A stretch of 64,000 bases of DNA from Nymphalis io (Eukaryota; Arthropoda; Insecta; Lepidoptera; Nymphalidae), in assembly GCF_905147045.1 (NCBI RefSeq), contig NC_065907.1, positions 3,658,001-3,722,000 on the forward strand, read 5' to 3'. Below, piece after piece: positions 27,680-40,705 of this stretch; position 1 is the stretch's first letter; each line of letters starts with the position of its first letter. The notes beneath the pieces were generated by a model that saw only the letters and a list, made by a program, of their open reading frames with translations, was not told the origin of the DNA and did not search any database. Position numbers and translations under genes: made by a program.

Positions 27680-28669
27680 TGTAATACATACAATACAATA
27701 AAATAAATGTTCCGGCTATCTTTGTAAAGAATTTTATCAAAATTTATATAGCAGTTTAGCAGTGAATACGTTACCGATGAAGTTTCTTTCACAGTACCTA
27801 TCCGTATTGTTTTTCTCAAACAACTCTTACATTATTACATTAAAAGTATTAAGTATTATTTAATTAATTTCATAAATCGAATACGGTATGTTTGATATGA
27901 TAATGATTATTACCCGCACAATTAAACTATTAAATAAAATATTGTTCTTTTTTTCTATGCGCAGACATAAAATTCTTCAATTATATTATAGTTATATATA
28001 AATCTGACTCGTTAGTAATAACATATTATATATAACACATACGATTGTATGAATGATATCTATATTTACAGTACAGAGACAGTACAGTATATTTAATGTA
28101 AATAAATCTGTTATTTATTAAATTAGCTGTCTAGTTAAAATAAGTTAGCGTTACATGAATAATAAAGGCAATGAATTTTTTTTCTTAATATTATAAATTG
28201 TGTTAGGTTTTTTTTTTGCTTTTAAGAAATAAGTTATTTATTTTCATTTTTGAAATTTCTCTCGTCCTTCACCAAACGTCTCCATCACCACACGTCTCAA
28301 CCAAATGCTTTGCAATGTTTCTTTAATTAACACGCGCGCCACCTTTTGTACGTTGATACGTTGGTACTATGCCAGTAACCTTCACTCAAATACTAATAAC
28401 AAATGTATAAAGTTTCATAGAATACGAACAAAAACAAGCATTAACTTTTATATAGGAGATTGTAACCATAAAAAGAATCCTTAATTTCCATTTTGTTTCA
28501 TACAATATTTAAATTGATTTTGTTAAGTTTTGTTTTTGAAAAAAATAAATATGACAATTAATAACAATCTAAAGATGCTAAATTTATTCCTAAGACACTA
28601 TTTTTTGCCTGCGTGTTATGTATGTGTTAGGTAAAAAAAATAGCCATGTGCTTCCATGGAGTTAGCCAT

Positions 28670-28765
28670 AACCTGCTTCGCACCGTACGTACGTTAAAAT
28701 CGGTTCCGTGGATTAGCCGTGAAAACGTAACAGACAGGTAATTACTTTCGTACATATGTATTTTT
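28670..28765 (+). repeat. Retroelement-tail-like fragment
   Basis: 'aaaatcggttccgtggatta' followed by 'gccgtgaaaacgtaacagac' and 'aattactttcg' resembles the 3' tails of common insect interspersed repeats. Too short to classify. Confidence 0.4.
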
Positions 28766-29207
28766 CAACTTTGTAATAGAAAAGGAAAACTTCATTTGAA
28801 ATGAGTACTTCCATTGTAATGGTATGCACTTTTCTACGTGTGCGCTCTCGTCACAAGTCATTAATCTAAAAAATATATTTAATATCTAAGTAAGAAAATA
28901 AGTATTCCAATACATTACATTATATATGTCAATATATGGTTGTTAATTTTACTAGTAACGGTATGCATACAGGACTTCTAACGCTTTACACGCGGCATAA
29001 TTGGCATAATAATTCAGGATTGCTAAATACCAATTTCCAACTACCAACCTTATCGGTGGGTAATTTTATAAAATATATCTTATGTGTAAAAGAGCTCTAG
29101 CACATGCTAATTTTCATGGTGCTACCCACAGTTATTTGGTCAATACGTTGATATGTAAGTCAGTCAGACAGTTATTCTTTAACATATATATATTGTTATC
29201 AATTAAT

Positions 29208-29570
29208 ACTTCCGGTCCTACATATACGGCTAGTTCGGGTACATCTTGATGATTATTTATAAGTATAGATTAAAACTTCTGTTTAACAATTTAATTAGTA
29301 ATTTCATAATCAAATAAATAGTTGATTCATATTTGTTTATACTTGGAACATTTTATTATATATTATTCTATTTATTAATGGCGCCTTCTGCTTGTCAGCT
29401 TCCGGCGCAATTAATAAATAGTGCTTATTGTTTATTTATATTTTCTCAAATTATGTCGATTAATCAATGCTATAATAATTTTGTTTTATTATGTATAATG
29501 TAAGGATTAAGCTACTAGAATCTTATTTTACAGATCTGGCTAGGTTATCTGCTGCTTATCAACTTCCGGT
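29208..29570. promoter_or_regulatory. Cluster of three ETS-like motifs
   Basis: ACTTCCGGT at 29208-29216, GCTTCCGGC at 29398-29406 and ACTTCCGGT at 29562-29570. The first and third match the ETS consensus ACCGGAAGT read on the minus strand. Binding is not demonstrated. Confidence 0.3.
29368..29421. repeat. Hairpin: 18-bp arms with one mismatch, 18-nt loop
   Basis: Left arm 'ctatttattaatggcgcc' (29368-29385); right arm 29404-29421 is complementary except for one pair. The loop contains 'ctgcttgtcagcttcc'. Confidence 0.85.
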
Positions 29571-32500
29571 GTAATATATTAATCTTTAATATTTAATGTT
29601 ACATAATCCTGTATTATTAAATAATATTTGTCCGTAAATAATCATTAGAATAATTAAGATAAACAATGTTTAATATTATCTTTTAAGTTTGTAAATTTAG
29701 TATTAAATTAGGTTAAGATGTTTTTGTATAAATACCGCCAGTTTAAATATATCGGGCATTGGTATTGTAACCGTTGTAACGAGCATTACAAGTGTTTTCT
29801 TATATAACGTATCGTCATTTTCGCCGCCACCCTGGTAATTCACCTTCTATAATATATACATATCATGTACCTAAAAATAGACATTAATGGTATGGTCTTG
29901 TTGTATGACTATGCAGTTATTTTTAGATAACAAATATTATACAATCAGTATCAAGGCAAGCTGTCTATCCGTTTTGTCCATTTGCCGCTTACCGTAGGAC
30001 ACACTTTAGTTAGTATTTTTTAATTTCAAGCTCTATATCCTCAAAAGTACTGATAAATTTTGTAAAGTTATTTGTAAGGATGTTAACGGTAATATTGTGT
30101 GATCAGCGTTCGCTTGGAAAAAATCGTCAATTTTCGCGTTTAATGCGCTAACATAATAAGCTACATATATAAAAAAAAACAACATTATAATCCTTTGATA
30201 GTTTCAAGTAAGTGAGGTTATGTTATTTGTGTAAATTAGAACAAACGATATATTTATATTATATTGTTATGATAACCATTCTACAAAATAATTACGACCA
30301 ATAATAAATTGCTATCGTCAAGCACAACACGAATATCAACAAACACGCCTGTTATCAATTTAATCTTCAGTTTCCAAGAGCCAAACAATGCACGGGGCGA
30401 AACAATCGGGCACGTGGCACGCAAGCCTTGACCGTGCATCCATTATGCAAAGTTAACTTACGAATAAGTGCATTACAACATCTATGCATCTAGCCACGTG
30501 ATAGACATAGCTTATACCGCTAGCTTCATTGACTGCGGACCCAGTGAGTAGATCATTGTTTCATATCCCTCGATATTCCGAGTGCTTGATGCGTTTAGAT
30601 ATCTGTTTTATATAATACTTGGAAGTTTCGATATAGCCAACATCGAACGAATATTTACGCTCGATTTCACATCAAAGTAGATAACTCTATTGAGGCTATT
30701 ATATTTTCGGTGCTCACGAAAATTACACTAAAATACATTTGACACTTCAAATAGTCGATTAAAAAACTAATAATATAAATAAATAATTAATGACGTTGAA
30801 AATCATTTTAGGATGCAGTAGTTTTGAATATAGGTTTGCTTTTCAGCTAAAGCTGTTAACAATAGTATAAAAGCAAGGGAGACATAACTCAATTAAAATA
30901 TGATTCTTAACAATTAACAAACCGTGATAGATTTGCCATAGCCTATATCGTCATATATAATTAATTTGCCGCTCCAATCACACTCGAGCAACAATCCGTG
31001 AAGACATAATAATTGAAGCCGGTTCATTCATTACAGATTTATTACTGAGTCGAGTCGTCCTCGACATAGTTCTCGCAGACTTATTGCATTAATCGCTAGA
31101 TGCTTTCACTCGGCGACTACTTTCTGCGTCACGTTTCTGGGATGTAAACACTACGCTCAATCGTTATTTATGCCTTTTGATATACCGTTATCGTCGTATC
31201 AAATTCTATATATTTTAAAACCCCGAAGTTATACGGATAGTGATTTATTGGTTAAAATTGCCAGGTGTGAGACGTTTTAGACACTACATATAAGCTATAT
31301 TTTTGCTTTTTACTTCCAATTAAACGATTGCTAAAATTCGATTCTGTGTTTATATTTATAAGATAGTTTGATTGTGTGTATGTCTTAAGTGTGGGAATAC
31401 GAGTTGGTATTTACACCTCGTGATCTAGATGAGTGTATGAGAATCTAAAAATATGAATTAATCTGTTTAAAATGAGCGAAAAAGCGACACTATAGGGTTA
31501 GGCAATAATACGGGATATATTTGGAACGATTTCGAAATATTATGTGATGATGATATGATGATGATGATGACAGACTCGTTTAAGCATTCGATCGCACACC
31601 TATTTAAAACGAACATATTGTATATATTTAAATGTATAATAAATAAAAAAAAATAATTAAATAATCAATCACAACGACTCAGATAACGTCACCCAGATAT
31701 TAACAAGTCAATGTCAAGGACGAGATGAGTCATTAACTTTTTGTATTTTCCCTTATTCCACAAAGATAATTGATTACAAAACGTTACGAGTTCGTGACCT
31801 CACGTTACGTAGTTGTCAATAATAATAATACAATAAACTGAAACATACACTTTATCGTTACGTTCATTAATAAATAAATTGATAAATAATTCATATAATG
31901 TTAAATTTATTTATAAACGAAGGTCTTTTATTTTACTCGAATAATAAAATATCTACGAGGTAATACTGAATAAGTATTACACTAATATTGAACAAATTAT
32001 TCGATTCAATATATATATCTATATATAGTTAACGGTATTAATTTAAAAAATATCATATAAAGACGAATGATAGTTTTACAAAACGAGATTAGTTTTCATT
32101 TTTATTTTTTGAATGAAAGTATTATCGTCGGTGATCGCCAAACTGCCAGGTTATTATGAGATATTGAAAATTCAATTCGAAGCAATGTTTTAATCAGCTT
32201 AAAGAGGATCGAGTGTTATAACTTGAAGGGCCGCCTGAGGGGCCTTTGCTATGTTATTTGATACTCAACGTCTCATTCGTCAGTAAAACTGAGACCTAGT
32301 CATTACTTATCGATATTAACTATTGATGTAATATTTTTTTTTTATTACTAAATGCTTACAAGGTATAATGTTTATTACTTGTCTGATATCACACACACTT
32401 GTAGGAACACAATAAAATGTTATGTCGCAAAGTAATCTGCGGATTGAACCTTTACGAGTCTTACTAACAATCGTGTCACCGGAATAGCTCTAAAGGAGGA

Positions 32501-33119
32501 GGGGTGGATGGGGTGGAGGTTGGCTGTGGCCAAAACAAAACACAAAGTATTCCAAGAACTTTCACTGAATAATAATTCGGGGGTAAAAGTTTGTCGCTAT
32601 AAGGCAGCAGGAAATCGGGACTGACGTTTGGTCGTGGAGTTTGGCTGCGTTTCAGTCGAACCATCCGCGCCGGTCGCCAACCAATCCATCAAAGGAGGGT
32701 GACTGAATCGGGTGTGAGTAGTCTCCCCCGTACCCACATAAATATTGCGGGTAGGTGAGTACAAACCCTTTGACCGAGTTCTGTTTACTTTCATTTTCAC
32801 TCAGCTGACGGGGCCGCCACCCTGCCTATTCAACGCCACTATTATTATGATAATTAGAAGGTTATTAACTTCATATCTTACTAATTCGTAGAAACGAACA
32901 CGCATAACGATAATCGCCTAGAATGTTATTAGTACATCATTTAAGTCATTGTAAACATCGTAATACGATTACTGTCGATAATAAGAACTAAATTTTAAGT
33001 ATTTCAATGGAACACCGACGATCTTGGCTTTTAGTTTTGTTGTGTTATGTTACTTTAAGAAGACAAATTAGTGCTGTTTAAGGGTACAAGGCAAGAGGGG
33101 GTTGTCCCAGAGAGTACTC

Positions 33120-33320
33120 AAGGTTGCAACGGGTTCGGACGCGGCAGACAGGGCGCAGACGTGCATTATTAGGTGGGTGCCGGAACACCCGCGGGTGCGG
33201 TGGGCGGTTGTGGGGTGCGCGTATCGTACGTCATCACCTGAGGCGCGCCCTTGAAACCGTCGTCGCATTCATTGCACTCGGATGCGACCCGGATCCCAAG
33301 CCCGCGATACCCGCTCTCTA
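33120..33320. promoter_or_regulatory. GC-rich patch in intron 2
   Basis: Rich in CG ('cacccgcgggtgcggtgggc', 'gatgcgacccggatccc') with no exon-like splice frame. Function unknown; listed as a compositional feature. Confidence 0.25.
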
Positions 33321-34003
33321 GATACTACAAACTACCGCCGCATCTACGTCTTAAGATTAAACGTGAACAGCACTTACTTGTTGATGCGTACAGCAAACAT
33401 TCAACGTTTAGCGAACTAACAACTAAATATCCAATATTTGCTACATATTTTACGTCTGATATACTATGCTGTTACCGAATGATATGAAGTTGATTTTATA
33501 TCCTTTTTTAATTATTAGTCGAAATATATTCGAATTATATACACATATACTGACTCAAACATTGACAGCAAGATATTAGATGCTTAAATGAAAAACATAG
33601 ATTACATAATTAAAATCGTTTTTAAAATAAGTGCTATTTTAAATTACATTTACTACGTCACAAAACGAATACGTCACAACAAATGAAACAAATTAAATAA
33701 CAAACATTTAAGATTTTTTTTATAAGTTATACAAAGTTTATTCCAATTAATATTTATCTCAAGTTTTCTTTAAAAACTTTGCGTAACTGTACGCTTGGAA
33801 ATATTTACATAAACAAAAAAATATCAAAAATGTTTAAAGCCAGGAAGACTTTAAAATTAATAACGTTTTGTACGTTACTATAATAAATATGATAAATCTT
33901 CTTAAATGGTTAATATTTCATATATTATGAAACATTATATAATCATGAAATAATTTACATTAATACAGTTTAGATCGCTCCCAGAGCTCGAGTTAGTGCG
34001 TCT

Positions 34004-34029
34004 TGTGTGTGTATGTGTGTGTGTGTGTA
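34004..34029. repeat. (GT)n microsatellite with one interruption
   Basis: 'tgtgtgtgta' followed by 'tgtgtgtgtgtgtgtat'. Confidence 0.9.
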
Positions 34030-34852
34030 TCTTCAACATTTATCACTACGCTGACGAATTGAAAACGTAACTAATATAAAATCTTATTTCAAATAATAAA
34101 TACTAATAGATATTAGTTGTTATAGGTTAATTTATATGAGTTTTAAAAAAATAAATAATTAAAGCGCCGTATAAAGTATAATGTTTTGAAATACAACTAT
34201 AAAATTAATATGTATCGTTATATAAACAAAGTTATAATGATGCATCGTTAACGTAAAATAAGTAAACAAGTGTGAGCTTTAGATGCTTGCATTGGGTATT
34301 TATAAATATTATGTATGTAATTTAATTTATCCTACCTAACCAATTCAATACAAATTATATCTTATATATATATTAAATAATTCATAATACTTCATGGCGA
34401 CCACGACCGCTCTGACAAAAGTGTCACGACGAAGAAGTGTGCAAAGACAAAACTCGCGATGCTTTTGGTTTTAGATATACATAATTAATTGAAGTAAACG
34501 ATTGACAATGAAGATGACAGAAACTACAAATTTCTTTTAATATTATCCGATTCGATTTCGCATCTAATAGAAATCGACTAGTGAATTGCCTGATTGACTG
34601 ATCGAGAGCCTTTGTATTTTACATCTACGTCAAGGCGTTTTAAGTATTATGATATTAAAATTGCCTTTAAGCTTTGTACATATACATATAAGACAGAGGT
34701 GCACGCGTTTCCACCTTTTTTAAATTTTGATTATATGCGTCTCTTTTATACACTGATTTACATTTAAATGTATACGATGAGTAGTTGCCTAGTTTACAAG
34801 ATTAATGATTTACTACTGCAGTAGGCAAGTAACCTACCTACATGTCCTTACA

Positions 34853-35910
34853 ATAGGCATGATGACAGTATTAAATAATTAAAAAATAAATTATTTTAGA
34901 GAAGAAACTATTTTAAAAGGATTCTAAAAAATGATCCCATTTAATATACACATTGAGATTAATAAGATTTTTAATAAAATAAAAGTATAAAATTCTGCAA
35001 TCGGCCATTTTATTTGAAACACCAATCAGAACGAATGACGTCACGCATCTGTATCTATAACCATTTCTCTTGAACAGTTGTTGTGTTTACGCGTTTCAAA
35101 ATTATTTTGCATCATTTAATTAGTTGAGTCGTTGATTATTCGCGTTTTTGTGAAGAAAATAAAACATCCAAGATCTATCAATGATGGAACAAGGTTTTGT
35201 TAAGGCAAATTCCTCTAATTTGCCCAGGATTTGTTGATGTTAGGAGAGTTTCTTTCATCAAATAAATTTCGAAATGTGAAAACTTCCTTTTAAGTACATT
35301 TTTATTTATCTTTAGTGTTATCATAGGTTTTAGCTATACAGTATTACTCGCATATGAAGAGCCCTAATATTTTTACCACTAAGAACTTTTAAGACAATAT
35401 TTCAATTAGCTCCACTAGTATTGAATTTGTGAAATTACATATTTACGAATACTTCTATAAATCTAAATATATCATAAATATATAATAAATCTTTATGAAT
35501 CTCTGCCTCAATTTCCAATTTTTTCAAAATGTTCTGTAACCATACTTTCTTTTAATTGCTTTTCACATTCTTCAAGAACCATCATCTTTCGTTGCTTACT
35601 TATATATGTTCGTTCTGCTTCTGTAGATTGTTCTTCGATCTGGTTGGCATTCGAATTTATTTTTAAACAGAGGTACCGACCGCACAACATTTGTCAACTT
35701 CGGAATTCATTTTTAACCTTAGGACACGAAATATTTCCTTTCTTCGTTGAATATAGACATAATACAACATTTACTGTCGTTTATTGAGGCGTGACGTCAC
35801 GTGCAGGCGCCATGACACCTGCGGGTGTTTTCGAGCGAAATTCAAAATAGGTAAATGAAAATGCAATTATTTGCGTAAACAGTTAGTTTATTACTAGACA
35901 TCATGCCTAT
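34853..35910. mobile_element. 1058-bp DNA transposon with terminal inverted repeats and decayed coding pieces
   Basis: The left end is 'ataggcatgatg' (34853-34864) and the right end is its exact reverse complement 'catcatgcctat' (35899-35910); weaker similarity continues inward. Both ends are flanked by TACA (34849-34852 and 35911-35914), a likely 4-bp target duplication. Inside are two protein-like pieces on opposite strands: plus MMEQGFVKANSSNLPRI from 35181, and minus 35690-35508 with LCGRYLCLKINSNANQIEEQ followed by RTYISKQRKMMVLEECEKQL. They look like remains of a larger coding element. I do not name the superfamily. Non-autonomous. Confidence 0.6.
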
Positions 35911-37793
35911 TACACCTCGAAGTAAAACATGACTTACAAAGATAACTAAAATAAGTCACTATTTAACGTATATTTTTTCAAATCGTATCCTAGAATCACT
36001 ACTCTCAGTGTAAGCGAAAGATCACCTCGTCCATCTGGCGGTAAACAAATACCTACATGGTATTTGTATTGATATTATTGAAGGAAAACCGTTCATTACA
36101 TTAGATCACTTACTTTACGTTACTCTTTAACTCTTCATACTGAAATTACTGTTAAACGGTAAAATAGCTAGTGAGTGGGTGAGCCACTTGGTGTTAACAA
36201 TACCTTAACCAGTGTTGTGGATAAAAGCTATTACATATGTTAATATTAAATGAGCATTTTTTGTATTTAAATTTATTTCGTGTATCTGAGTGAAACGGCT
36301 CTTACTAGTTGTGGTTTTGCTTTTAAAGTGTAACTATATCACCTATATTTTTAGTTTTTTTCAGGGAAGAAAGTGTATCTACTTTGAAAACGAAAAATAT
36401 GTCACAAAAATATAATCATAACTAGGTACTTGTTAGAAAAGTTTATCATTATTAGTACATAGTATTCAGGAATAGTATCTATGAAATCTGGTTGACGTTT
36501 TATATTTTAATAGACACAGCAGTCTAAGCAGGCATCTCCATACATTTACCCTTCTATAAGCAATTCGTAGCCGTCCCATCCGAAGGTAGCTAACCAACGG
36601 TAACTTCGATTACGAAACGTTTTATCATGAGAACGATTTTGAATTAAACCTCATAGATAATTCTAACATCCGGGAGACAAAACGAATTATATCTTGTATA
36701 CGGTAACCGGTCAACACTGTAATCGTAAAGTATATATGACACTAATAAACGGTTACTCTAATAAAATACTCGGAACTGACTTTTCAATCGCCTCTAACTT
36801 TTATGTGAAGATAAGTTTGACATTTTAACAAATTTTTTTATGGAAATATTGCCTAAATGATAATTTTATTCATCAAATAAAACTTAAAACGCGAATGAAA
36901 AATTCGCCCTAAATAAAATAGATTATATCAAAAAATTATTATGTAGAAAAATCCGGCTGAGAACAGGTCAAGTTACTAGTTAAATGTTATATAAAACGAG
37001 CGAATCGATTACTGTAACTGGTTTTAGGCCAGCAAAATTATTTAAATAGTTTCTCGAATCACTTGTATCCTGTGTTTAATTGAAGCAAAATAAAAAAAAT
37101 AATGATCTACAGATACGCACATTAGGCTTTCGGGCTTAAGAAACTTTATTGTTTTCATAAGAATTAATAATTATTCGCTTACAGGCTAAAACTAATCAAA
37201 TTTATACAATTTCGAGAGTACTTAACAAGAACATATTATATTTTAGAAGTAATCAGAAATATATATTTTAGTCATCGATCTAGGGTTACGATGTTATACT
37301 TAGTTTTACAAATTAATTCATATATAAAGCTTTGAAGAAATCATTAGTTTAGATTATGATTCGTATGAAATAAAAAGAGCAACAATAGTTTCCAAGTTTT
37401 TAGGACATTAAAAAAATGAAAGGAATCCCATATAGAATCATTGTCATACTTGGTAAAGCCATTTTCCAAGAAACATCTATAGCAATCAAGTGTAACTTAA
37501 TATCGAATACTAAGCGGTACACGGCACAGCGGCACGGCGGCTCATAGTGCTAAAAAAATGAATTAGCAAAACCCTAAATAGTTCAATATATATCTTTTAA
37601 AGTGTGCCTTTCCGTGAAGTTAGCCTCTAGAATCTAGCCCATAAGGTTCACAGTTCTTCGAATTCGGCAAGTAGGGTTTATAGTACCGGTATGGAGCTTA
37701 TTTGCTTTGGTATTAAATTTGTGTATATGTATATATATTATATATATCTAAACTTACGTTACGGAAACATCATTCATATTAACTATATATATA

Positions 37794-37835
37794 TATTTTA
37801 GAAGTCACTATATATATATAGTGACTTCTAAAATA
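37794..37835. repeat. 42-bp perfect palindrome with (TA)6 centre
   Basis: Arms 'tattttagaagtcac' and 'gtgacttctaaaata' flank twelve alternating T/A bases. Symmetric about 37814.5. Confidence 0.95.
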
Positions 37836-40059
37836 ACTTTTTGTCTTGTAATTGGCGTGTTTACAGAAACCTACCAAACCCGTGTGTGACGTGAGCAAGT
37901 CTACGTCTTCAAACATTTTCCTCATTGAACAAAGAAATTTTTTTTTCTAACATTAATTATTTCCTGATCCTAGCTAATAACTCAATGTTAAATGGACGTA
38001 AACTATGCTTTTCTTGGTGACCAGTAAAACACCATACGATCTATAGTTTCTCTAACCACTTAAATAAAAAATGTTTTAATCATTAAACAAAATGGTACGT
38101 TAATATTCCCATAACATAAAGATAGATTTGCAATAAAATTTCCACTCATTACTAGCCTACCGACACTTATCTAGCAACGAAACCACAAAAATTGTACGTT
38201 TCTTTCCAAGGAGCGGAAGGTCGGTAATGCAAAGTACAGGTAACGAGCAATGATACTATGGTATTAAGGTAACCAACCGTTGGTGCTTTTAGTTATTTGC
38301 CCACGAGGTATGATTTCGAAACGACCTTGCGCAGTGTCGGTTCATTTCTTAACACCGATTTCTAGACGAGTTCGCTCCAACAGCCCTGCTTCAAAACGTA
38401 CCTCGGGCTTCGTTGCACAACGAGCTTACGTCAGCTAGCTCGCAGAACGGCTTACGTCATTCGGACGTGATAGATTCAAGCTAAGATGAAGCCTATGCCT
38501 GTAGGTATATGGGCGTTGTTGCCGCGACGGGTGCTCTAGTATGATAGAGCGTTTAAGTTCACGTGAGTGGATGAGGCTGCGACGCCGCCGCGCCGCCGGC
38601 TCAACGATTCTGAGAAACGGTCGAGTCTCTCTAGTTTCGGACTTGAATATGAATCGTGTAATACGAACGTCTAAGAAGGTTATTTTGAGCGTTCTTTATA
38701 GACTTTTATTTTATACCTTTAAAGAAACTTGAAGGTACATTTTGTGTTATCATTACGTATTTTTTTGAGGTTTATTTTTTTGGGATGAAACATGAACGAT
38801 TAACTATGTAAAATGACAAAGACTAGTATTTTTCATACTAATGATTCCCATGGGTATGTGAATACGAAATAAATGACATTTAAATCTGACAATCATAACA
38901 TTATCTATATATAAGGACATATAACATGAATTATATTAGCATATATATTATATAAACATAGTCATATTTAATTCACAGTAAGATATTAACTTTAAAAAAA
39001 GTAAAATATTTAATTAAATTGTACATTAATATTTTACTGCGAATTTAATATGAATGAATGAATGCAAATTAAATTTGAAACATTTCGTAATAGATCATTG
39101 ACCTTTTATTACGTTATTGCTTGATACAAAATAACAAAATGTATTTTCATAGAATGATTTTTTTATTATTCACCTCAGTAACATCGTTTTCTAATGAAAA
39201 GAAAGAACTTTATATGATAACTGTAATTACGAATAAAAATTAATCACTTAATAAATAATAATAACATGCCCTATTAACGCCTTATATTCAACATGTGTAT
39301 TTTCTAAATGTCATTTTACATTCATATATTGAAATATTCGCAATGATACTCACAATCAGACATTCTTTATATTATTATAAGAATATTTTTAAACTTAACA
39401 ATCGAATAGGAAAAAACATATATACTCGACACTAATTGAAATCTAAGATCAAGATGTATAAATATATACATATATACATGTGTCTGTAAATGTACATATT
39501 TGAATAAAAAGGGCAAAGACCCTTTGCAAAATAATGTTGTTTGGACACTAAAGTTTATTTCGACAAAACAACAATCAAGTAATTTAACAAAACATAGCTT
39601 TAGGTTAAAATTTACTTTTATGTAATTGTTCAATTTACGAGCAGTCATTGACAACTGTTTCAGATTCGAACGAGCTCATAAAATAAAGAAAAAAATACCG
39701 TCATCGTATTCTCAATAATAGGCATACGGGTGTTGCAGTTGATACCTGTTCAATTTATATTTTCTATTGAGGCATGCCTACTTTAGGGACTTGTAATTTA
39801 GATAAAGAACTAAGTTACCGCATAAAAATCTTAAATCCCTCACACGTAGTTATATTTATGGCTGTACAGTGTACACTACATATCATTTGAACAAAATGCA
39901 CTATTTTCAAGGCGTTTCTTACACATGCACCTTTGAATTGTCATTTCGCACGTCTGTCGTGCCAGTTAAATGTGAAGCTATCTTTTGATATTTAATATAC
40001 TAACATATAATCTTTAAATATATTTCTTGTGTACGAAAATTTTGTATGTCAATGAACTC

Positions 40060-40153
40060 CTCCTAAAAGGCTGGACCGATTTTGATGATTTTTTTGTGTG
40101 TTTCATTAGGTGAAACTTATTTCACCCGCGCAAAGTCAGAACGGGCAACTAGT
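40060..40153 (+). mobile_element. Helitron-like 3' end (fragment)
   Basis: 'ggctggaccgattttgatga' is followed by a CCCG...CGGG short hairpin and a terminal CTAGT at 40149-40153. This agrees with the 3' ends of lepidopteran Helitron-type elements as I remember them. The 5' end was not found. The assignment is tentative. Confidence 0.35.
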
Positions 40154-40300
40154 TTTTCTGTATATTAACTTTAATGTTAACTTCGATAGCATTATCTCAA
40201 CATAACACATTCATGTACACACCACAGTTCGTTGTAATCGAAGATTTACTTATAATTAAGATGGTCACAAAAACATTGGTTACTTGTCTGATTACGTTAC

Positions 40301-40465
40301 CTGATGCGGAGAGAACGGTGGTCTCGAGTTGGGTGCGCCCGGTGGCCCCGGCGGCGGCGGGTACCGTGGCGGATACGAGCCTGGCGGACCATATGCGCCC
40401 GGCGGTTGCTGAGGGCCGCCTGGAGCGCCAGCTCCGTATGGCGGACCACCGTACCCTCGTGGTGG
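40301..40465 (-). CDS. osa: osa coding exon 2 (55 codons, phase 0-0)
   Basis: Encodes residues 182-236, from PPRGYGGPPYG to RPPFSPHQ: almost pure Pro/Gly/Tyr/Ala low-complexity sequence typical of the Osa/ARID1 N-terminus. The acceptor is TTTTCTTTTCAG|CCACCA and the donor is CATCAG|GTAACG. Length is 165 nt, so skipping it would keep the frame. The longest open frames across this stretch on both strands are out of frame with this reading and arise from its GC content. The reading is supported by joining in phase with exon 1 (RNST|PPRG) and exon 3 (SPHQ|GYER), and by GC-rich third positions. The donor is weaker than those of exons 1 and 4 (GTAACG rather than GTAAGT). Confidence 0.88.
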
Positions 40466-40524
40466 CTGAAAAGAAAATATATATTTTTAACAAAATAGTT
40501 TTGATTTTATATAATAAAGTAAAA

Positions 40525-40705
40525 GTAATAGCCCGTAAATATCCCACAGCTGGGCAGGAGCCTTATCTTCTCTCAAAGAGTAGATTTGGAGCTTATATCA
40601 TCCTGTTTCTCGAAGTAGGAAATTTCATCCGGGACGCAAGTTTTCTAACAATATTTTTCTCCCTCACCATCAGCTACGCGAAGAATTATAATTAACACTA
40701 AGAGG
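40525..40705 (-). mobile_element. Old, diverged SINE copy (Metulj-like)
   Basis: Plus strand 'aatatcccacagctgggcag', 'tttggagcttat' and 'gaattataattaacac' follow the order of the SINE 3' half read in reverse, with many substitutions. It lies only 60 bp upstream of the osa exon 2 acceptor in transcription order, so it sits at the end of intron 1. Confidence 0.5.

Larger units (their letters stand above)
27062..40300 (-). other. osa: osa intron 2 (13.2 kb)
   Basis: Runs from donor GTAACG after exon 2 to acceptor TTTTTCGCAG before exon 3. It holds a 1058-bp inverted-repeat DNA element (34853-35910), a Helitron-like 3' end near 40.15 kb, a retroelement-tail fragment near 28.7 kb, a long (AT)n microsatellite, a 42-bp perfect palindrome, an imperfect hairpin at 29.4 kb and a GC-rich patch at 33.1-33.3 kb. 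The remainder is AT-rich with no recognisable content. Confidence 0.8.

Noticed and set aside
27478..27819. 113-codon minus-strand open frame
   Set aside because: Held open by the (AT)n microsatellite (Tyr-Ile repeat).
32476..32664. Possible extra osa exon with Pro/Thr/Ser-rich reading (PTSTPSTPPPLELFR)
   Set aside because: An acceptor-like CCACAG precedes it, but the frame reaches a stop. The only nearby donor (GTGACA) would give 44 nt and break the phase-0 pattern.
40174..40695. 173-codon plus-strand open frame across osa exon 2
   Set aside because: It is the antisense shadow of the GC-rich exon 2 continuing into an old SINE copy. The minus-strand phase-0 reading with matching splice sites explains the region.
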